From: Unio delphinus
Lineage: Eukaryota; Mollusca; Bivalvia; Unionida; Unionidae
Assembly (NCBI GenBank): GCA_029339505.1
Contig: JAQISU010000108.1
Coordinates: forward strand, 18,718,501-18,782,500
DNA: 64,000 nucleotides
Direction of reading: 5' to 3'
In this document: positions 25,296-39,606 of the stretch, in pieces
How positions within the stretch are numbered: position 1 is the stretch's first letter
Layout: each line of letters starts with the position of its first letter
Notes under the pieces: model-generated
The model's input: only the letters and a program-made list of their open reading frames with translations
Told to the model about the DNA's origin: nothing
The model's database searches: none
Translations under genes and position numbers: made by a program

Positions 25296-26559
25296 TAGGC
25301 GCAATTAAAACGAAATTACTATCATAAATATAAAGGATTTACCAATTATCGTTTACAAGGGAAATAAGTGAAATCCATCATTGTAAAACTCAAATGCTCC
25401 TTTTTCAACGAAGTCATCACCTCAAACTCTTAACAACTTTTCAATCTGGCATCACTTGCGAGAACTTCAGCAAAAACTAGTGCCACTAACTGCTGAGACG
25501 GACTGTACTTATCAGTGAGACGGACTGTACTTATGATCGCAATATTAAAAATCGACTGAACCTCTTGTTTACTTATAGTTTCCAAACACTTGACAAGTCT
25601 AATAATACAGAGCCTTACACTACTATCTTTATGAATGAATTCGTGACCAATCATGGTAGTTTAAATGTCTCCCTAATTAACATAACTGATAGTATTGATA
25701 TTATGAATATAATAGAAACTAACAAATCAGTGCGTTTAGTTAAAAGTCACCAACAAACTGAAAATGTCCGCATTAATAGTCTTTGAATCAATGAAAGAAA
25801 TAATTAAATGTCCTATCAATTCCTGTAAGTTTCCAGTCATTGAAATTAGCAAACGTATTTGCAATTCATACAGTAAATGAAAAACAAAATTTCCATCTAA
25901 CTGTACTTTCAAAACATTAAGATAAAACATGGAAACAATATTCTTTTTGAATATCTAAATAAATATCAACTCTTCCATAAATCAGGATCACGATTAAGAC
26001 TAAACATTCATGGCAATCTGCATTGATGAAACCTATAGACAAGTGGCTACTAGCGATCAGGGTAATACATTGATTTAAAAAAAATCACCCCACCCCCTTC
26101 CCCAACCCTCCAAACCCCTCCCCTCGCCCACCCCAATGAGACAATTTATATGGTTGACCAGTCGGTGCTTATTCAGCCTACAAGCCTCATTCTTCTCGGA
26201 TCCGCTTAAAACATACAGGCCTGCCTCTATTCATTTCCTCTCGAATCAATTTGTGCGTCTCGTGCCAATGATGTTATTAATGGATAAGTCACTGACTGAA
26301 TTTGTCTAATGTATCACATAACTTCTTTTGGATTACTCCCGAAAAAGAACGGAATTAAGAACGACTTCGATGACTGAATTATGAGGTGGCAGCTCAACGT
26401 CGTATAAACCTCACATCTTGTTTTTTTTTTTTTAAAGGAACGGATAATGTCAGATACCTTCTTTAACCAATCATTTCCTTCCTTCCAAACTTAAGTTAGA
26501 TTGGAAGAATGGTTTAAATTTTAAAATCTTATTGGTTTCTACTGTCCTTAATATCACAG

Positions 26560-26872
26560 TTGGTTTGTTTTGTCTGTTTGATTAGGATTTTTAATGTAGC
26601 TTTAACAATTTTTCAGTCATATCGCTACGATTGTCTGCAGTGAGGCAATGTCTAGCACTGTGGCATCATTGCCGCAGACATGTAGCATGATGTCTCACCA
26701 TTATCCTGACACCAGCCCGACCAGTCCTAACACTAACCTCGTAATGCTGAGCGCCAAGCGAGGCAGCTGTTAGTATCATTTTTGTAAGTCTTTGGTATGA
26801 CTCGGCCTGTGATCAAACCTACGACCTCCCGCTTTCGCGGCGGACGCTCTGACCACTAGGCCACCGGATTGA
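26560..26872 (-). mobile_element. tRNA-derived SINE, family A
   Basis: On the minus strand a tRNA-like head (near 26872-26800) contains a box-B-like segment. A conserved body follows with CTTGGCGCTCAGCATTA and GGACTGGTCGG-type text, then an AAAC-rich tail near 26575-26560. The same body occurs at 35974-36238 and, truncated, near 38240-38440. Such bodies are widespread in mollusc genomes. The element needs LINE machinery in trans. Confidence 0.8.
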
Positions 26873-26984
26873 TGCTAGAGATAATAAACACCTGTCGATC
26901 ACATATGATCTATGTCCGTCCAAAAAAGCATTAAAATTGCTGCCGAAATTACGAACTCCACAGTTACTTTAACTTTATTTCTCC

Positions 26985-27330
26985 GGAGATATGCTTCCAG
27001 TGATAGACTACGGCTGTACCACATGGGGAAATATGTCTAAATATAATCTATCCAGAACTGAAAAATCAAGAAAAGGGCCACATAAATAATTCTGAAAATT
27101 CCTATCACGATTCCCTCAAATGATTTGCTTCACTGACTTACCATACAAAACATATGCTTTTTTAAAGGAATCGTGACATATATGTTTTAAAATAAGCTCT
27201 CTCCATACTATATCTTGAACCTAACTGAACTAAGATCATCACATGTTGAACGTAAAGTGCGACCAACTGATACCAAGGAACTGCAGATTGGTCAAATGAT
27301 AATATATTACAATTTTATTGTGTTCAGAAA
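26985..27330 (+). pseudogene. LINE ORF2 C-terminal relic
   Basis: The frame near 26990 gives MLPVIDYGCTTWGNMSKYNL, a match in style to the region just after the RT domain of CR1/Jockey-type LINEs, followed by stops and a fragment near 27215-27330 from the same region. It is heavily decayed and short. From 27430 to 28680 I see no gene. Confidence 0.55.
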
Positions 27331-28699
27331 CGTGGAGTCATGTGAGTCAGGACTGATTTTATCAAGGAGACTTCAGTCACTAGAAAAGTTGGATATTTAG
27401 GCAACAGAATTAGAAACATTTCACTCGAAATTTATTTTAAATTGAAACAAGTAAGCCTTCCGGTATTTAGATAACGTAAACCTTAAAAAGTTACTGAGGG
27501 TGTCAGCTCCAAAGCTGTAACTAGCCATAGATACTGGGAAGGACTCGGAGGTATCCACAAATAATACCCATTAGGTACAATTTGCGGGTATTATTAAATT
27601 AATATGACCATTGAAAGAGTCAATTATTTAATTATGAAAATAAAAAAGGATGGCCAACGACTGGCTAGTCGTCACACTTTGTGGTCGTCTTGCCTTTGAG
27701 TTATACAGAAGACATCGTTATCTTTTGTTGGAGCATGAATGCACATGGGCAAACCGAACATTTCATCTCGCTGTGGTACATTTAATGGCTAATAATTTTA
27801 AAGACGTGCAATTTTACCCACAAAAGGTGATCCAATTAGCCATGTGTCCAGTGCTGTGTCCAACCTGTCATACCTGTAAAAGGTGCAAATCAATGTCTTC
27901 CATGTGAATGAGCTATATTCAGAAATTGAAATAAAAAACTGACTTGATTAAAGTGTCATCTTCTCTGCCAGAAAGGCACATTGAGTTAAGCACTTTAAGG
28001 ATTCTCGGCGAGAAAGGCACCTTTAACGATTTATAAAAAAAGTTAAGCTCGTTCTTGACGGGGATTGCATCCTACATGATAGAAACAAAAATCCCGATAT
28101 ACTGGAATAAAGTTGCACAGTATGACAGCCGGACAAAATGTTTTCAAAATATTTCTTCTTTCTTATAAGGTTATTATTCATTTGGTTGATATATATTCTC
28201 GGCGTTTTAATCGTTAATAGGAATAATGCTTTTTGTGTATTTCGACTCTTTCCAACCTCATGTAGTTGACAATATGTAAATACATCATATGCAAGACACG
28301 AAATGTAAATAAAAAACAAATTGTATCATAATCTGAATTAAAAAAGTGACTATAGGTTTTAAATTGTGTCCCGGAAAGAAAAGAAGACCAACAAGTTTAG
28401 TAAATCAACAAATAATTTATTTCTCAAAATTACGAAGTGAAAGTTTAAGAGACACGTACGGTATTGTGAAATAAATCCTAAATATTCCTAATTGTCCCAT
28501 CGCATATATAAAATATTCCGAACGATTTCCGATAGTCTTTCGTGTTCTGATGTACCTATATGTATGAACGTGCCATAATAATACACGAATGTAATGTAAA
28601 GAATGATTAAAACAGATGGAGAGATTATCTCTTAATGTATGTAGAACATGTGTTAGGATCATGACAATGTGTTCAATTTTGGATATGGAAAATGAAAAA

Positions 28700-29830
28700 G
28701 CAAGTATAAATGTCTGCAATTGGAAATGTAAAACGAAAAGGCAAAAGAGAATGCAAATTTATATGTGTGCAACTGGATATGTGAAACAAAAGAGAAAAAC
28801 AATTTAAATATGTACAACTAGATATGTTAAACGGAAGACCAAATTGAAATGTGTACAATTGGATATGTTAAATAAAAGGTCAACTGAAATGTGTGCAACT
28901 GGATATGTAAAATGTAAGACCAAATTGAAATGTGTACAACTGGATATATAAAATGTAAGAACAAATTGAAATGTGTGCAACTGGATATGTAAAATGTAAG
29001 ACCAAATTGAAATGCGTACAACTGGATATGTAAAATGTAAGACCAAATTGAAATGTGTACAACTGGATATATAAAATGTAAGAACAAATTGAAATGTGTG
29101 CAACTGGATATGTAAAATGAGAGAGAAAATTGAAATGTGTGCAACTGGATATGTAAAATGTAAGACCAAATTGAAATGTGTACAACTGGATATGTAAAAT
29201 GTAAGACCAAATTGAAATGTGTACAACTGGATATGTAAAATGTAAGACCAAATTGAAATGTGTACAACTGGATATATAAAATGTAAGACCAAACTGAAAT
29301 GTGTGCAACTGGATGGATATTTAAAATGTAAGACCAAATTGAAATGTGTACAACTGGATATGTAAAATGTAAGACCAAATTGAAATGTGTACAACTGGAT
29401 ATGTAAAATGTAAGACCAAATTGAAATGTGTACAATTAATATGTTAAATAAAAGGTCAACTGAAATGTGTGCAACTGGATATGTAAAATGAGAGAGAAAA
29501 TTGAAATGTGTGCAACTGGATATGTAAAATGAGAGAGAAAATTGAAATGTGTGCAACTGGATATGTAAAATGTAAGACCAAATTGAAATGTGTACAATTG
29601 GATATGTTAAATGAAAGGTCAACTGAAATGTGTGCAACTGGATATATTAAATGTAAGACCAAATTGAAATGTGTGCAACTGGATATGTAAAATGTAAGAC
29701 CAAATTGAAATGTGTACAATTGGATATGTAAAATGTAAGGCCAAATTGAAATGTGTCCAACTGGATATGTAAAATGAGAGAGAAATTGAAATGTGTACAA
29801 CTGGATATATTAAAGGAAATCAATTAAGTA
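28700..29830. repeat. 41-bp satellite (GTGTGCAACTGGATATGTAAA family), about 27 copies
   Basis: The 41-bp unit joins AAATGTGTACAACTGGATAT to GTAAAATGTAAGACCAAATTG. Variants with AGAGAGAAAATTG or AAAAGGTCAACTG replace the second half in some units, giving a higher-order pattern. Because 41 is not a multiple of three and stops are rare on the minus strand, reading frames of up to 277 codons arise there. They simply cycle through all three frames of the repeat. Confidence 0.97.
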
Positions 29831-29839
29831 TGCGCCATT

Positions 29840-30275
29840 GGATATTTAATGCCAAAAGGCAAATATAAATGTGTGCAAATTGTATATACATTGTGTAAAG
29901 GATAATGTTTGTGATGCAAAGATAATATTAAATATTTGACGAACTTGTATCAAATAATACTAGCATGAATTCATTACTACATTATTACAGAGACGAAGGT
30001 GTCTTCTCAGAGCACGATGGTTTCTCTTATATGTAAACATCTTTGAGTATAGTACATTTTGTTTTAGCAACCAAGACAGATTGACGTCATGATTTGTGTT
30101 TGATGAACATACCCTATTGAAGGATCCTTAATAAATACACTATTCTTCTAAGAAAAAGCTCACTTCCCGAGAAGAACAAAGCATTCTTTTGGGCGCTTAG
30201 TTTTCGCGTCTCTTGGTTTTTGTGTCCCTCAGTTTCTCCACGGTCTTACGTTATTACAGATATTATACATTATTC

Positions 30276-30339
<64 letters not shown>

Positions 30340-31360
30340 AATACATGAGAGTCATACTGTTTGTTTATTACTATTAATACACTGGTCATTCTCCATTTCA
30401 GTTTTCCTTTGACGGAATTTAGATGCATCATTTAGAACTGTCTTTTAAAGTAATATACAGTTTAATTTTTCAACAAGGTAGAACAGTATTTCTGGTTGTT
30501 TTTTTTACCAAATAAAATGGAACAGTATATATGGTATTTTTTAAAATAATTTTTCGGTTTTGTAAAGTTTTTTTGTAATGCAATAATAAACATGCTAATG
30601 TACTAATACCTGTTGAATACATATGCATATAAACTTTAATGAGCTAATTAGTCAAATAAATGAAACAGCAGATTTAAAATGTGTATTTGTTTCCTCTTTG
30701 TTCCGAAGGTCTCTGATTTGTTTTGTTTTTCTATCATTTTCCCATCTAGTCTATCAGAATATTTTATGCGTTGAAAATTCTACTTATATTGCCCATTTTA
30801 TCTAGTTATATAATATAACCAGTGCTTGGTGAACGAAAATTAAGTAACAGAGTGTGCAATGATCCTCCCACCCCCTTGCATGTTCCAATTTGATGATTGA
30901 TGATTTTAATTAATAGTGTACATAATCACTGTATTCTTGAAGTAACAATAATGATTCTAATATTTAGCCGTGATAACTAGAATTAATGTCATGTGAAATC
31001 TCTCTACACCATTTTATCAAAGTCTTGGCTATTATTATGATCTGCCCAATCTATATAGACACCATCGTATTTTGATAGAACTTTCTGTTTTGTACCAAAT
31101 ACACCAATATCTCTTAAATCAAATTAACTGACAATAAAACCCTGTAATAACTTAGTACAGGTTTTGACATAAGCACAATTTGTAGCTAAACTTGATTCTT
31201 TTGGAGTTGCATACAGCATGACCTTACATTCATTAATACACATATTTTAGACTGGAACATACATATTCCAGCATTGCAGAACTTCTTCTTTGATGAGCAA
31301 AGGATATTCAAATATGGACACCAAAACTTAATTTCACTGAATACAAATATCATTCAGTTA
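29840..31360. other. Interval without recognised genes, with a (TG)n run
   Basis: A (TG)n microsatellite lies at 30278-30338. The remainder is AT-rich and shows no coding signal that I recognise. Confidence 0.6.
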
Positions 31361-31364
31361 ATTT

Positions 31365-31545
31365 GACATGAGTGCATGCCTTGTAGACCAACGTAATGTC
31401 TTACACTGCATGTCTAATTGAATGCATGCCTTGTAAAACGACATGTATAACACTGTGCATGTCTAATTGAATGCAAGCCTTGTAAAACGACATAATACCT
31501 TACACTGCGCGTGTCTGAGTGCATGCCTTGTAGAAAAACGTAATG
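31365..31545. repeat. About 45-50 bp tandem repeat, four degenerate copies
   Basis: GAATGCATGCCTTGTAAAACGAC recurs with irregular spacing near 31371, 31420, 31470 and 31510. From 31550 to 32940 no gene was recognised. Confidence 0.7.
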
Positions 31546-33058
31546 CAAGTCCAAATAGGGTCGTGCACACATATAATATGTGGAATAAACCAGTTACATT
31601 TATCCCTCTGTCAGGACTCTTGATATTCATGTTAGATTGCTGCATGCGAACTGTACGGTTAATGATAGAGTTGAAGAGGTTAAATAACTAAAGTATCTTT
31701 CAGGACTGGATGAGTAAAGAGCATTAGAACATTTTCATGGGCAGAACCATACACTGTGAGATCTAAATTGCTCAAAAGGTGTTTGCATTAGTGTTCATTG
31801 CTAAAGAGCAGAATACGTGTAAAACTTAACTTCCGTAGAAATAAACTTCCGCAGTTCCTTCAAATCCTTATATCAGAGTTTTTAAGTTGGCAACTACTTT
31901 CATTCTGCATGACATAAATTATTCTTTAGTCGAATACAGCACACAGTCTAATGGTGTTGGAAAAGTAGAGATTTATCTTCCTTTAGGAGACAGTAGCGAG
32001 TATTAGGGGAGTACTTGGAATGGCCTTTGTCAGACTAAACAGATAAATGGTGTATTATATGACAATGTAAGCTTTGTTTGGAATACACAGTAGATAAAAT
32101 ATAACTATCAACAATATATGTGGACAATTATCTAATACCTTAGCAGACGAAAAATGGAGGTCAAAATTATGTAAGATTTCTGATGCTTCCTCAATTCTCT
32201 CCGCTCTCTTTCTGTTTCTCCTACCACTCAGTCGGCTAGTCTGTCTGTCGGTCTCTATGAGATTGAATTTGTCCACTTGGTGTATAATTAATCAATATTT
32301 ATCGACGAAACGATGTTCCTTCGCCGTAACTTCTTTTGCACAAATGATAGTGCTTTCATTGGAATATTGCCTCTCAAACAGTGAGCCTGCCACCTGCTAC
32401 CATATAATATGGCTGTCATTGAATAAATGTCCTTCCAAACAGTGGACCTTATGCCTGCCGATAGACCATTACAACCAATTCCATCCCTATTATTTTTACC
32501 ATCGAGCATAACATGTATCTCCAATTAGTATGGGACCTCGACATGTATTCGACAGAACTATTGAATTTTGGTCTATTTAATATCCTCTATAACGCCCAAA
32601 CTGTAATACACTGATAATATGTACGGTGGACGAAATCCATTTAATAAAATAACTTGACATGTATAATTTACAGCTCATATATAAACGGATCAACAAAAGT
32701 CACCTGGCTAAAAATCGAGTGTATTTTTGTCTTCTCTAATTACCATGGGGTAACCACGAAATCTCAATATGATCAGTGTGATTATAAATCTGAGAAGAAT
32801 CCAACTAGACTGAGTATTACTAATAACGAAAGAGAATGGTTTTCATGTGGAGTATTACACTTTACCCGGTAAAATAAGTAATGAGAAATAATTGGTTAAT
32901 GACTCTGTCTGGACAATATCGCGCGAACACCGAATCCAGAAATGAAAAAAATATATATAGCACACTATAGTGTAAGATAGACTTGTCCAATTGTAATGCC
33001 TAAAATATAGTGTAACATGGACTTGTCCAATAACAGTGTACGATATATAGTGGTGTTA

Positions 33059-34245
<1,187 letters not shown>

Positions 34246-34499
34246 ACCTTTTGCGTCCAAATCACAGCTTTATTACTATTAATGACTTAGACGTGATTTA
34301 CTGCAATACCATCTAAGTACCATGCATGTATTATGAAACTAACCTACCAGGAGCCTTCAACGAAGACAGATAACCTTAAAGTTGCCCATCATAGAAATTC
34401 GGTACAGTGGACAACTAAAACAAAAGTTCTATCTTTCTTTGGAATAGCAGGATATTATCGTCGGTGTGTTGCTAACATTTTCGATATTTCTAACCCACT

Positions 34500-34845
34500 G
34501 ACCGATTTGACATGCTGTTGCTAGCCCATTGATCAACTAGATATGATATTGCTAGCCCATTGACCGAATAGACATGCTATTGGTAGCCAACGTTCCCTCT
34601 AAGCCAATGGTAGATGTACGCGCAGTGCTCGCTGCACTGCGCAAGCATCACGGAGACGAGCAAAAATTAACGTTGGATTGAGCAAAAATTGACAATTCAG
34701 CTGCGCGGGGATGCTTAGAGGGAACGTTGTTGGTGACCCATTGACCGACTTCGCCTGCTATTGGTAGCCCATTAACCGACTTGACATGCTGTTGCAAGCT
34801 CATTGATCGACTTGAAATGATATTTCTAGCCCATTGATTAACATG
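34500..34845. repeat. About 32-bp tandem repeat inside the Gypsy relic
   Basis: Units of GCTAGCCCATTGACCGACTT plus GACATGCTATTG lie on both sides of the MITE at 34588-34729. The unit seems to have expanded within the pol sequence after the CCACTGACC-like pol segment at 34495. Confidence 0.8.
34588..34729. mobile_element. hAT-like MITE with 17-bp terminal inverted repeats
   Basis: The ends CAACGTTCCCTCTAAGC (34588-34604) and its perfect reverse complement (34713-34729) enclose 108 bp with a GC-rich palindromic core (GCGCAGTGC ... GCACTGCGC). The flanks TTGGTAGC and TTGGTGAC resemble an 8-bp target duplication with two mismatches, the size used by hAT transposases. There is no transposase gene, so the element is non-autonomous. 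It sits within the tandem repeat. Confidence 0.8.
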
Positions 34846-35375
34846 ACTAGGAAGAAGGCTCCAAAGAAAGTTTTTTGGACAGACCCTTATGAACGCATTT
34901 CTCACCTTAAATGACCAGATATGACAATAAACAGTATCTTATCTACTGACGTTTCTGACAGAGGTTTAAGGGCAGTGTGTTTGTAAGAGTGTGGTTGACA
35001 CTTTTTTTCAGGCTACGTATGGTAAGTTGTCGGAAGCAAAATAATTTTTGGTTAAGTTCTTACGCTACTGCTATGAAATCAAGTTTAGTATGAAAACTGA
35101 CCACCAGCCATTCGCCTACTTCTCCAAAGCTACGTTGACCAATGGACGGTTAATGAGATGGTCATTATTTTTTCGGCAGTCCAAGGATTTTGTAAAGCTG
35201 GAATTAGTCTCAGAGATAATTTAAAAGTACTTTTCTTATTAAAATTATCTAAGGGACAAGGTTTGGTAGAATTTGAGGGAAAAGAAACTTTTGGCTGCAT
35301 AGAAAGTGACAGTCTCCAAAAGGAACAAAAAGAAAAAAATAGCTCCACACGAACGCCACTTAGCGGGAAAGGGCA

Positions 35376-35376
<1 letters not shown>

Positions 35377-35444
<68 letters not shown>
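35377..35444. repeat. (GA)n microsatellite
   Basis: An uninterrupted GA run of more than 30 units. Ser/Leu and Arg/Glu frames across it are artefacts. From 35450 to 35960 nothing was recognised. Confidence 0.97.
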
Positions 35445-35449
<5 letters not shown>

Positions 35450-35973
35450 GCAACGCTGACCTGTCTCTAATATAGATTTAGAGACGACCAGACATAACCA
35501 CGTTATGCTTATATGCCTCAATCTGAGTTGGATCATTTACTCGATTTCATGGTGAAGTTTGTTTTATCGGTATAATATAACCGTTTATTTATTTTTAGGT
35601 TAAATTTGTTAAACCTGTTTCTATGAGAAAATGTATAAACTTCGTCGTGTTCAAGTAATGAAGTATAAATGATCATATTTGCATTCCGGGCTAGTATTGT
35701 TCTATTCTATATCTTTGCTCAGATCTGCCCTTATTCAATCCATTAATTTCATAGTTTTTATTGTGTGCTAAATCCGGACAATAACACAGTGGTCGACCAT
35801 CTCCTAGATAACGATAACCAATTGACAGGTGGAGATCATATCATATCACCACTAACAGTGACACAATAATAAACATTTTGTTATATTTTCACTTCAAATA
35901 CAATTTCACTTGTAAAAAGTAAAAATGTTACTCATTTTGTTTACCTTTAAAACAAATTCTGACCTGAACATTG

Positions 35974-36238
35974 CTAACCGCTCCGGTGGCCACGGAAGCG
36001 GGAGGTCCTGGGTTCGATCCCGGCCGAGTCATACCAAAGACTTATAAAAATCGTACTAACAGCTGCCTCGCTTGGCGCTCAGCATTAAAAGGTTAGTGTT
36101 AGGACTGGTCGGCCTGATGTCAGGATAATGTGATGCTCCTGTGTTTGACATCACTATAAACTGCCTTACTAGCGATATAACGGAAAAATTGTTAAGGCTG
36201 CGTTAAAAAAATCCCAATAAAACAAACAAACAAACAAA
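35974..36238 (+). mobile_element. tRNA-derived SINE, family A, with perfect target duplication
   Basis: A tRNA-like head includes the box-B-like GGTTCGATCCCGGCCGAGTC. The conserved body follows (CTTGGCGCTCAGCATTAA, GGACTGGTCGGCCTG) and the tail is (AAAC)n. A 13-bp direct repeat, GACCTGAACATTG, flanks it exactly at 35961-35973 and 36239-36251, which marks a LINE-mediated insertion. This is the best-preserved family A copy in the window. Confidence 0.9.
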
Positions 36239-36419
36239 GACCTGAACATTGATAAATGTGAAAATTGTTTGAAGCCCATATTTATTTGATATACACATAC
36301 ATACATATATACATATACATATGAATGGACAACAACATGTAAAAACACTACGAGAAACCCGATTTCTGTCTTAAAAATGAACTATAAAAACGAGAACCAT
36401 TGTGTTGGGGACTTTGTCG

Positions 36420-36720
36420 TGCTACTGGATTCGCAGAATGCATGATGTGGAAGCTGTTGAGTTCCTTTCGTGTCACACATGTGGCTCCTCTCTCTCTCTG
36501 CCGTAGAGGATTGTGCTGAGCAAACAAGCCAGGTTGACACGCAGTTTGGCCTTCTCGGTGAGACTGGGGTTGTACCAGACCCTCTTGTTCAGTCTGTCCA
36601 TCACTGCAGCTGCCTCAACTATCCTACCGTTCACCTCAGAATCAATGGAGAGTGAGCTGGAGATGGTGGACCCGAGGTAAGTGGAGTTCTCAACAACTTC
36701 CAAGTTGTATCCATCGATAT
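36420..36720 (-). pseudogene. RTE-type LINE ORF2 C-terminal relic
   Basis: On the minus strand the translation contains LEVVENSTYLGSTISS, LNKRVWYNPSLTEKAKLRV and LSTILYGRE, in the order typical of the region after the RT palm in RTE elements. Coverage is about 90 codons. A small (TA)n run at 36717-36734 borders the upstream end. Confidence 0.8.
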
Positions 36721-36744
36721 ATATATATATATATTGCATCAATT

Positions 36745-38235
36745 TGGGAATATGTGATAGTTCAGGTTTTTAACTTAGCTTGGAAAAGTATAGGCAAAGC
36801 TTAATTTATTCACTTATTAGTTTTTAATTAATTAATTTAAGTAGAAGAAGTTTCAAAGTAGAAGACAGACAAAACATCATAACTACGGATTTTATTTGTG
36901 ACACGTGCTCCTAACCCTTACGTCGTGAAATGTCTTGGAAGTAAACATTTGTCTATAACGTGACAGAAAATCATGACTTTAGGATTATATCATGTAATTA
37001 ATTTCAAGTAGAAAGGAAATTCAAAATCCAAATTGTCATTTTCTCATTACGATAAAACTTCTTAAATTAAGAACTATTTTGCTTATTAAGAACCGTCTTT
37101 GTGCATGGTGTGATAATTACAATATTCAAGTATAATTAAAAAATACACATGTAAGAAAAAACTTAAAACATACACATGCAAGCAAAAGCCTGAAAAATAC
37201 ATAATGTAAGGAACACCTCGAGAAACTAAATTTTTGAATAAGTTTTATAATTGTTCTTAATATAAAAAGAGTTACAGTCTTTTTCTTGTTGTGATTCATA
37301 GCTTAGAAAACACCTATACGAAATTCCGCTCGATTTTAGAAAGCCACCGAAGTTTTTACCATAATGAGTTTAGACAGGCGTATTTGATTGCATTCTTAAA
37401 AGGATGGGTATTATTAGGTGAAAACTCGGTTCACGCTAAGAAAAAGACAAATAGAAATTCAAAATATGTCTTTTTTCCCCCATTTTTCAACTAAAACGTT
37501 TGAGCTTTAATTTGCTTCTTTACGTCTTAAGTTTTTTTTATCACAGATATCTAATCGCGTTTATCCAAAGTAAATCTCTTTTATGCCGACAATCACACGT
37601 GAATTTCAATCAAACGACCAGGATAGTTCCATAGAAAACTAAAATTAGATAAACTAATGTCAACTGTACACTTCAGAACTCTACGTTAGCACGGTAGCAT
37701 GAATTGGTTTCTTGTGGATGCTCATTACTGTTTGATGCAAATAAACGTGTCTAATTGCTTCCACTGATTGCTTTATGTCCAATGACTAATGTAACATCTC
37801 ACCTTTCATAACATATGCCATTTAAGAGACAAGTAGATAAATCGCTAGAGACTAAATTGTCGTCCATTTTAATTGATGCCCATCTATCTTACTTTATTGA
37901 ATCATGGGAAGCAAATAAATGTCATATAATCTGCAGGGCCAAACAGTACATCGTTTGCTATTTTCAAAGATAGATGTATGTAAATTGCTATCTCTTCCTT
38001 ATATACAACCTTGCTTTTAATTCGACCAGTGTTGGTCGGAGATAACCATGACGTCACGAACTGGATTGGTTTCTGCGAGTACCCGACCCCAATGACTGTT
38101 TTGAACTGTTGGTGGCACACTTGACATGAGATGCCGCTCTGGTTTGCTTGATCAATATAAAACATGCTGTAATTCTGATAAATTATGCTGCTCGCGTTTC
38201 TGCATTTCTTCTGCAACTCTCATCCGTTCAAAGGC
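36745..38235. other. Interval without recognised genes
   Basis: The sequence is AT-rich and without domain-bearing frames on either strand. Confidence 0.5.
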
Positions 38236-38239
38236 TGTA

Positions 38240-38440
38240 GCTCTAGTCTGACTTATAAAAATGGCACTAACGTCAGCATTAAGAGGATAGTGTTAGGACT
38301 GGTCGGCCTCGTGTCAGAATAATGAAACTAGGTGGAAAATCATTATACATGTCTGTGTCATGATGCCCCAGTGCTAGACATTACTATAAACTGCCACATT
38401 GCAGATATCGTAGTGGAATGACTGAAAAAATGTATACATC
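38240..38440 (+). mobile_element. SINE family A, 5'-truncated and diverged copy
   Basis: The segment shares the body text GTCAGCATTAAGAGGATAGT, GGACTGGTCGGCCTCGTGTC and ACATTACTATAAACTGCC with the copy at 35974-36238, but lacks the tRNA-like head. Confidence 0.7.
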
Positions 38441-38804
38441 TACGTCAAAAATCAAAAACGCGTCACATCACTTTTCCTCCTGCGTTCATGGTAGTCGAGG
38501 TTCTGACATCCCGATGTTGTCGCTTGCCCATCTCAATTGTGATTTCGTTAGAGTGTGGATGCTTGGAATGCTTGTGTGTGAAAAGCATGTAATGCAGTCT
38601 TGTGCTCATTAGTGTCCTTGGGAAACCAATATGAAAATGGCTGTTTCTTGGAATGGCATTCAACTATTGCAAGCATACAGCAGGGGTAACAGTATAGTGG
38701 CACCATAGACATTACGTTTTGTTTCTATAATAATGTTCTGCGCTCTCATTAATGTGTGCTTAGCCTGCCAAAGTTCACACTTTAGCAATTACTTCGAAGA
38801 CTGT

Positions 38805-39068
38805 GGACTGTGACCCCTACTTACCCAAAGTATTTTAAGATTGTGGACGTTAAATCCCCTTACTTACCCAAATTATTTTAAGATTGTGGACGTTAAATTT
38901 CTTACTTACCGAAAGTAGTTTAAGAGTGTGAACGTTAAATCCCCAGCTTACCCAAAGTATGTTGAGATTGTGAACGTTATGTCTGAAGATGTCCCCTTTG
39001 TTCTTCATAGCTGAAAAGGCCACCGTGTTTCTTTTTTTATGTCTGAAGATGTCCCCTTTTTTCTTCAT
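38805..39068. repeat. About 42-bp repeat (AAGATTGTGGACGTTAAATC) and a 68-bp duplication
   Basis: Four units of AAGATTGTGGACGTTAAATC with CCCTTACTTACCCAAAGTATTTT are followed by two copies of ATGTCTGAAGATGTCCCCTT plus TTTCTTCATAGCT. Confidence 0.85.
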
Positions 39069-39564
39069 AGCTTTTTCTTTTTGATAGTTTGCAACAGACT
39101 GAATTTATTTCCAACAGTGTTTAGTTTGCCAGCAAATTTATTAATGTAGTCAGCAATGTTCAGCCTTCTTCTCAATGAGGTACTATCAAAGCAAATAATC
39201 ATGTGATTTATATTTTCTCAGTCTATTCATTTGAACACAGAGCAGAGATTCTGTGGGTTTTACTGTCTGTTGGGAAGACAAAGCTTGTAGGGTGCGTGCA
39301 GTCTGAAGAAAAGAAAAATACTCTAAGAAGTTTTGGTTCCTTTGTCCACCCTTAGGGACGAATGGAGGGTTGGATCAGATTTTACCAATTACCTTTAGAT
39401 GTATTCATATGATTATAATTGTCGGCAATAACACAGCCTTTTCATTGCCTGCAATGATAGATTTATATTCGCATTTAACATAGTGACATTGCATTCCTTA
39501 AATTACAATAGTGTTATTAAATCTTCTTTTGTAATAGTATATCAATATGTATTATCATCAGCGC

Positions 39565-39570
<6 letters not shown>

Positions 39571-39603
<33 letters not shown>
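39571..39603. repeat. (GT)n microsatellite
   Basis: A GT run of about 16 units. The interval 39070-39990 otherwise shows no gene. Confidence 0.95.

Positions 39604-39606
<3 letters not shown>

Larger units (their letters stand above)
34333..35230 (+). pseudogene. Gypsy-type LTR retrotransposon RT/RNase H relic, interrupted
   Basis: The plus strand holds pieces of a Ty3/Gypsy pol in the expected order: the RT end with FFGIAGYYRRCVANIF at 34433-34485, the RNase H entry KKAPKKVFWTDPYERI at about 34855-34905, STDVSDRGLRAV near 34945-34975, and an RNase H end with MKTDHQPFAYFSKATL near 35092-35140. Stops and a roughly 340-bp insertion of tandem repeats plus a MITE separate the pieces. No LTRs were identified. 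Confidence 0.75.

Noticed and set aside
28804..29637. 277-codon minus-strand frame, and overlapping frames of 202 and 142 codons
   Set aside because: They follow the 41-bp satellite through all three frames; the repeated HFNLVLHF-type text is a translation of the repeat, not a protein.
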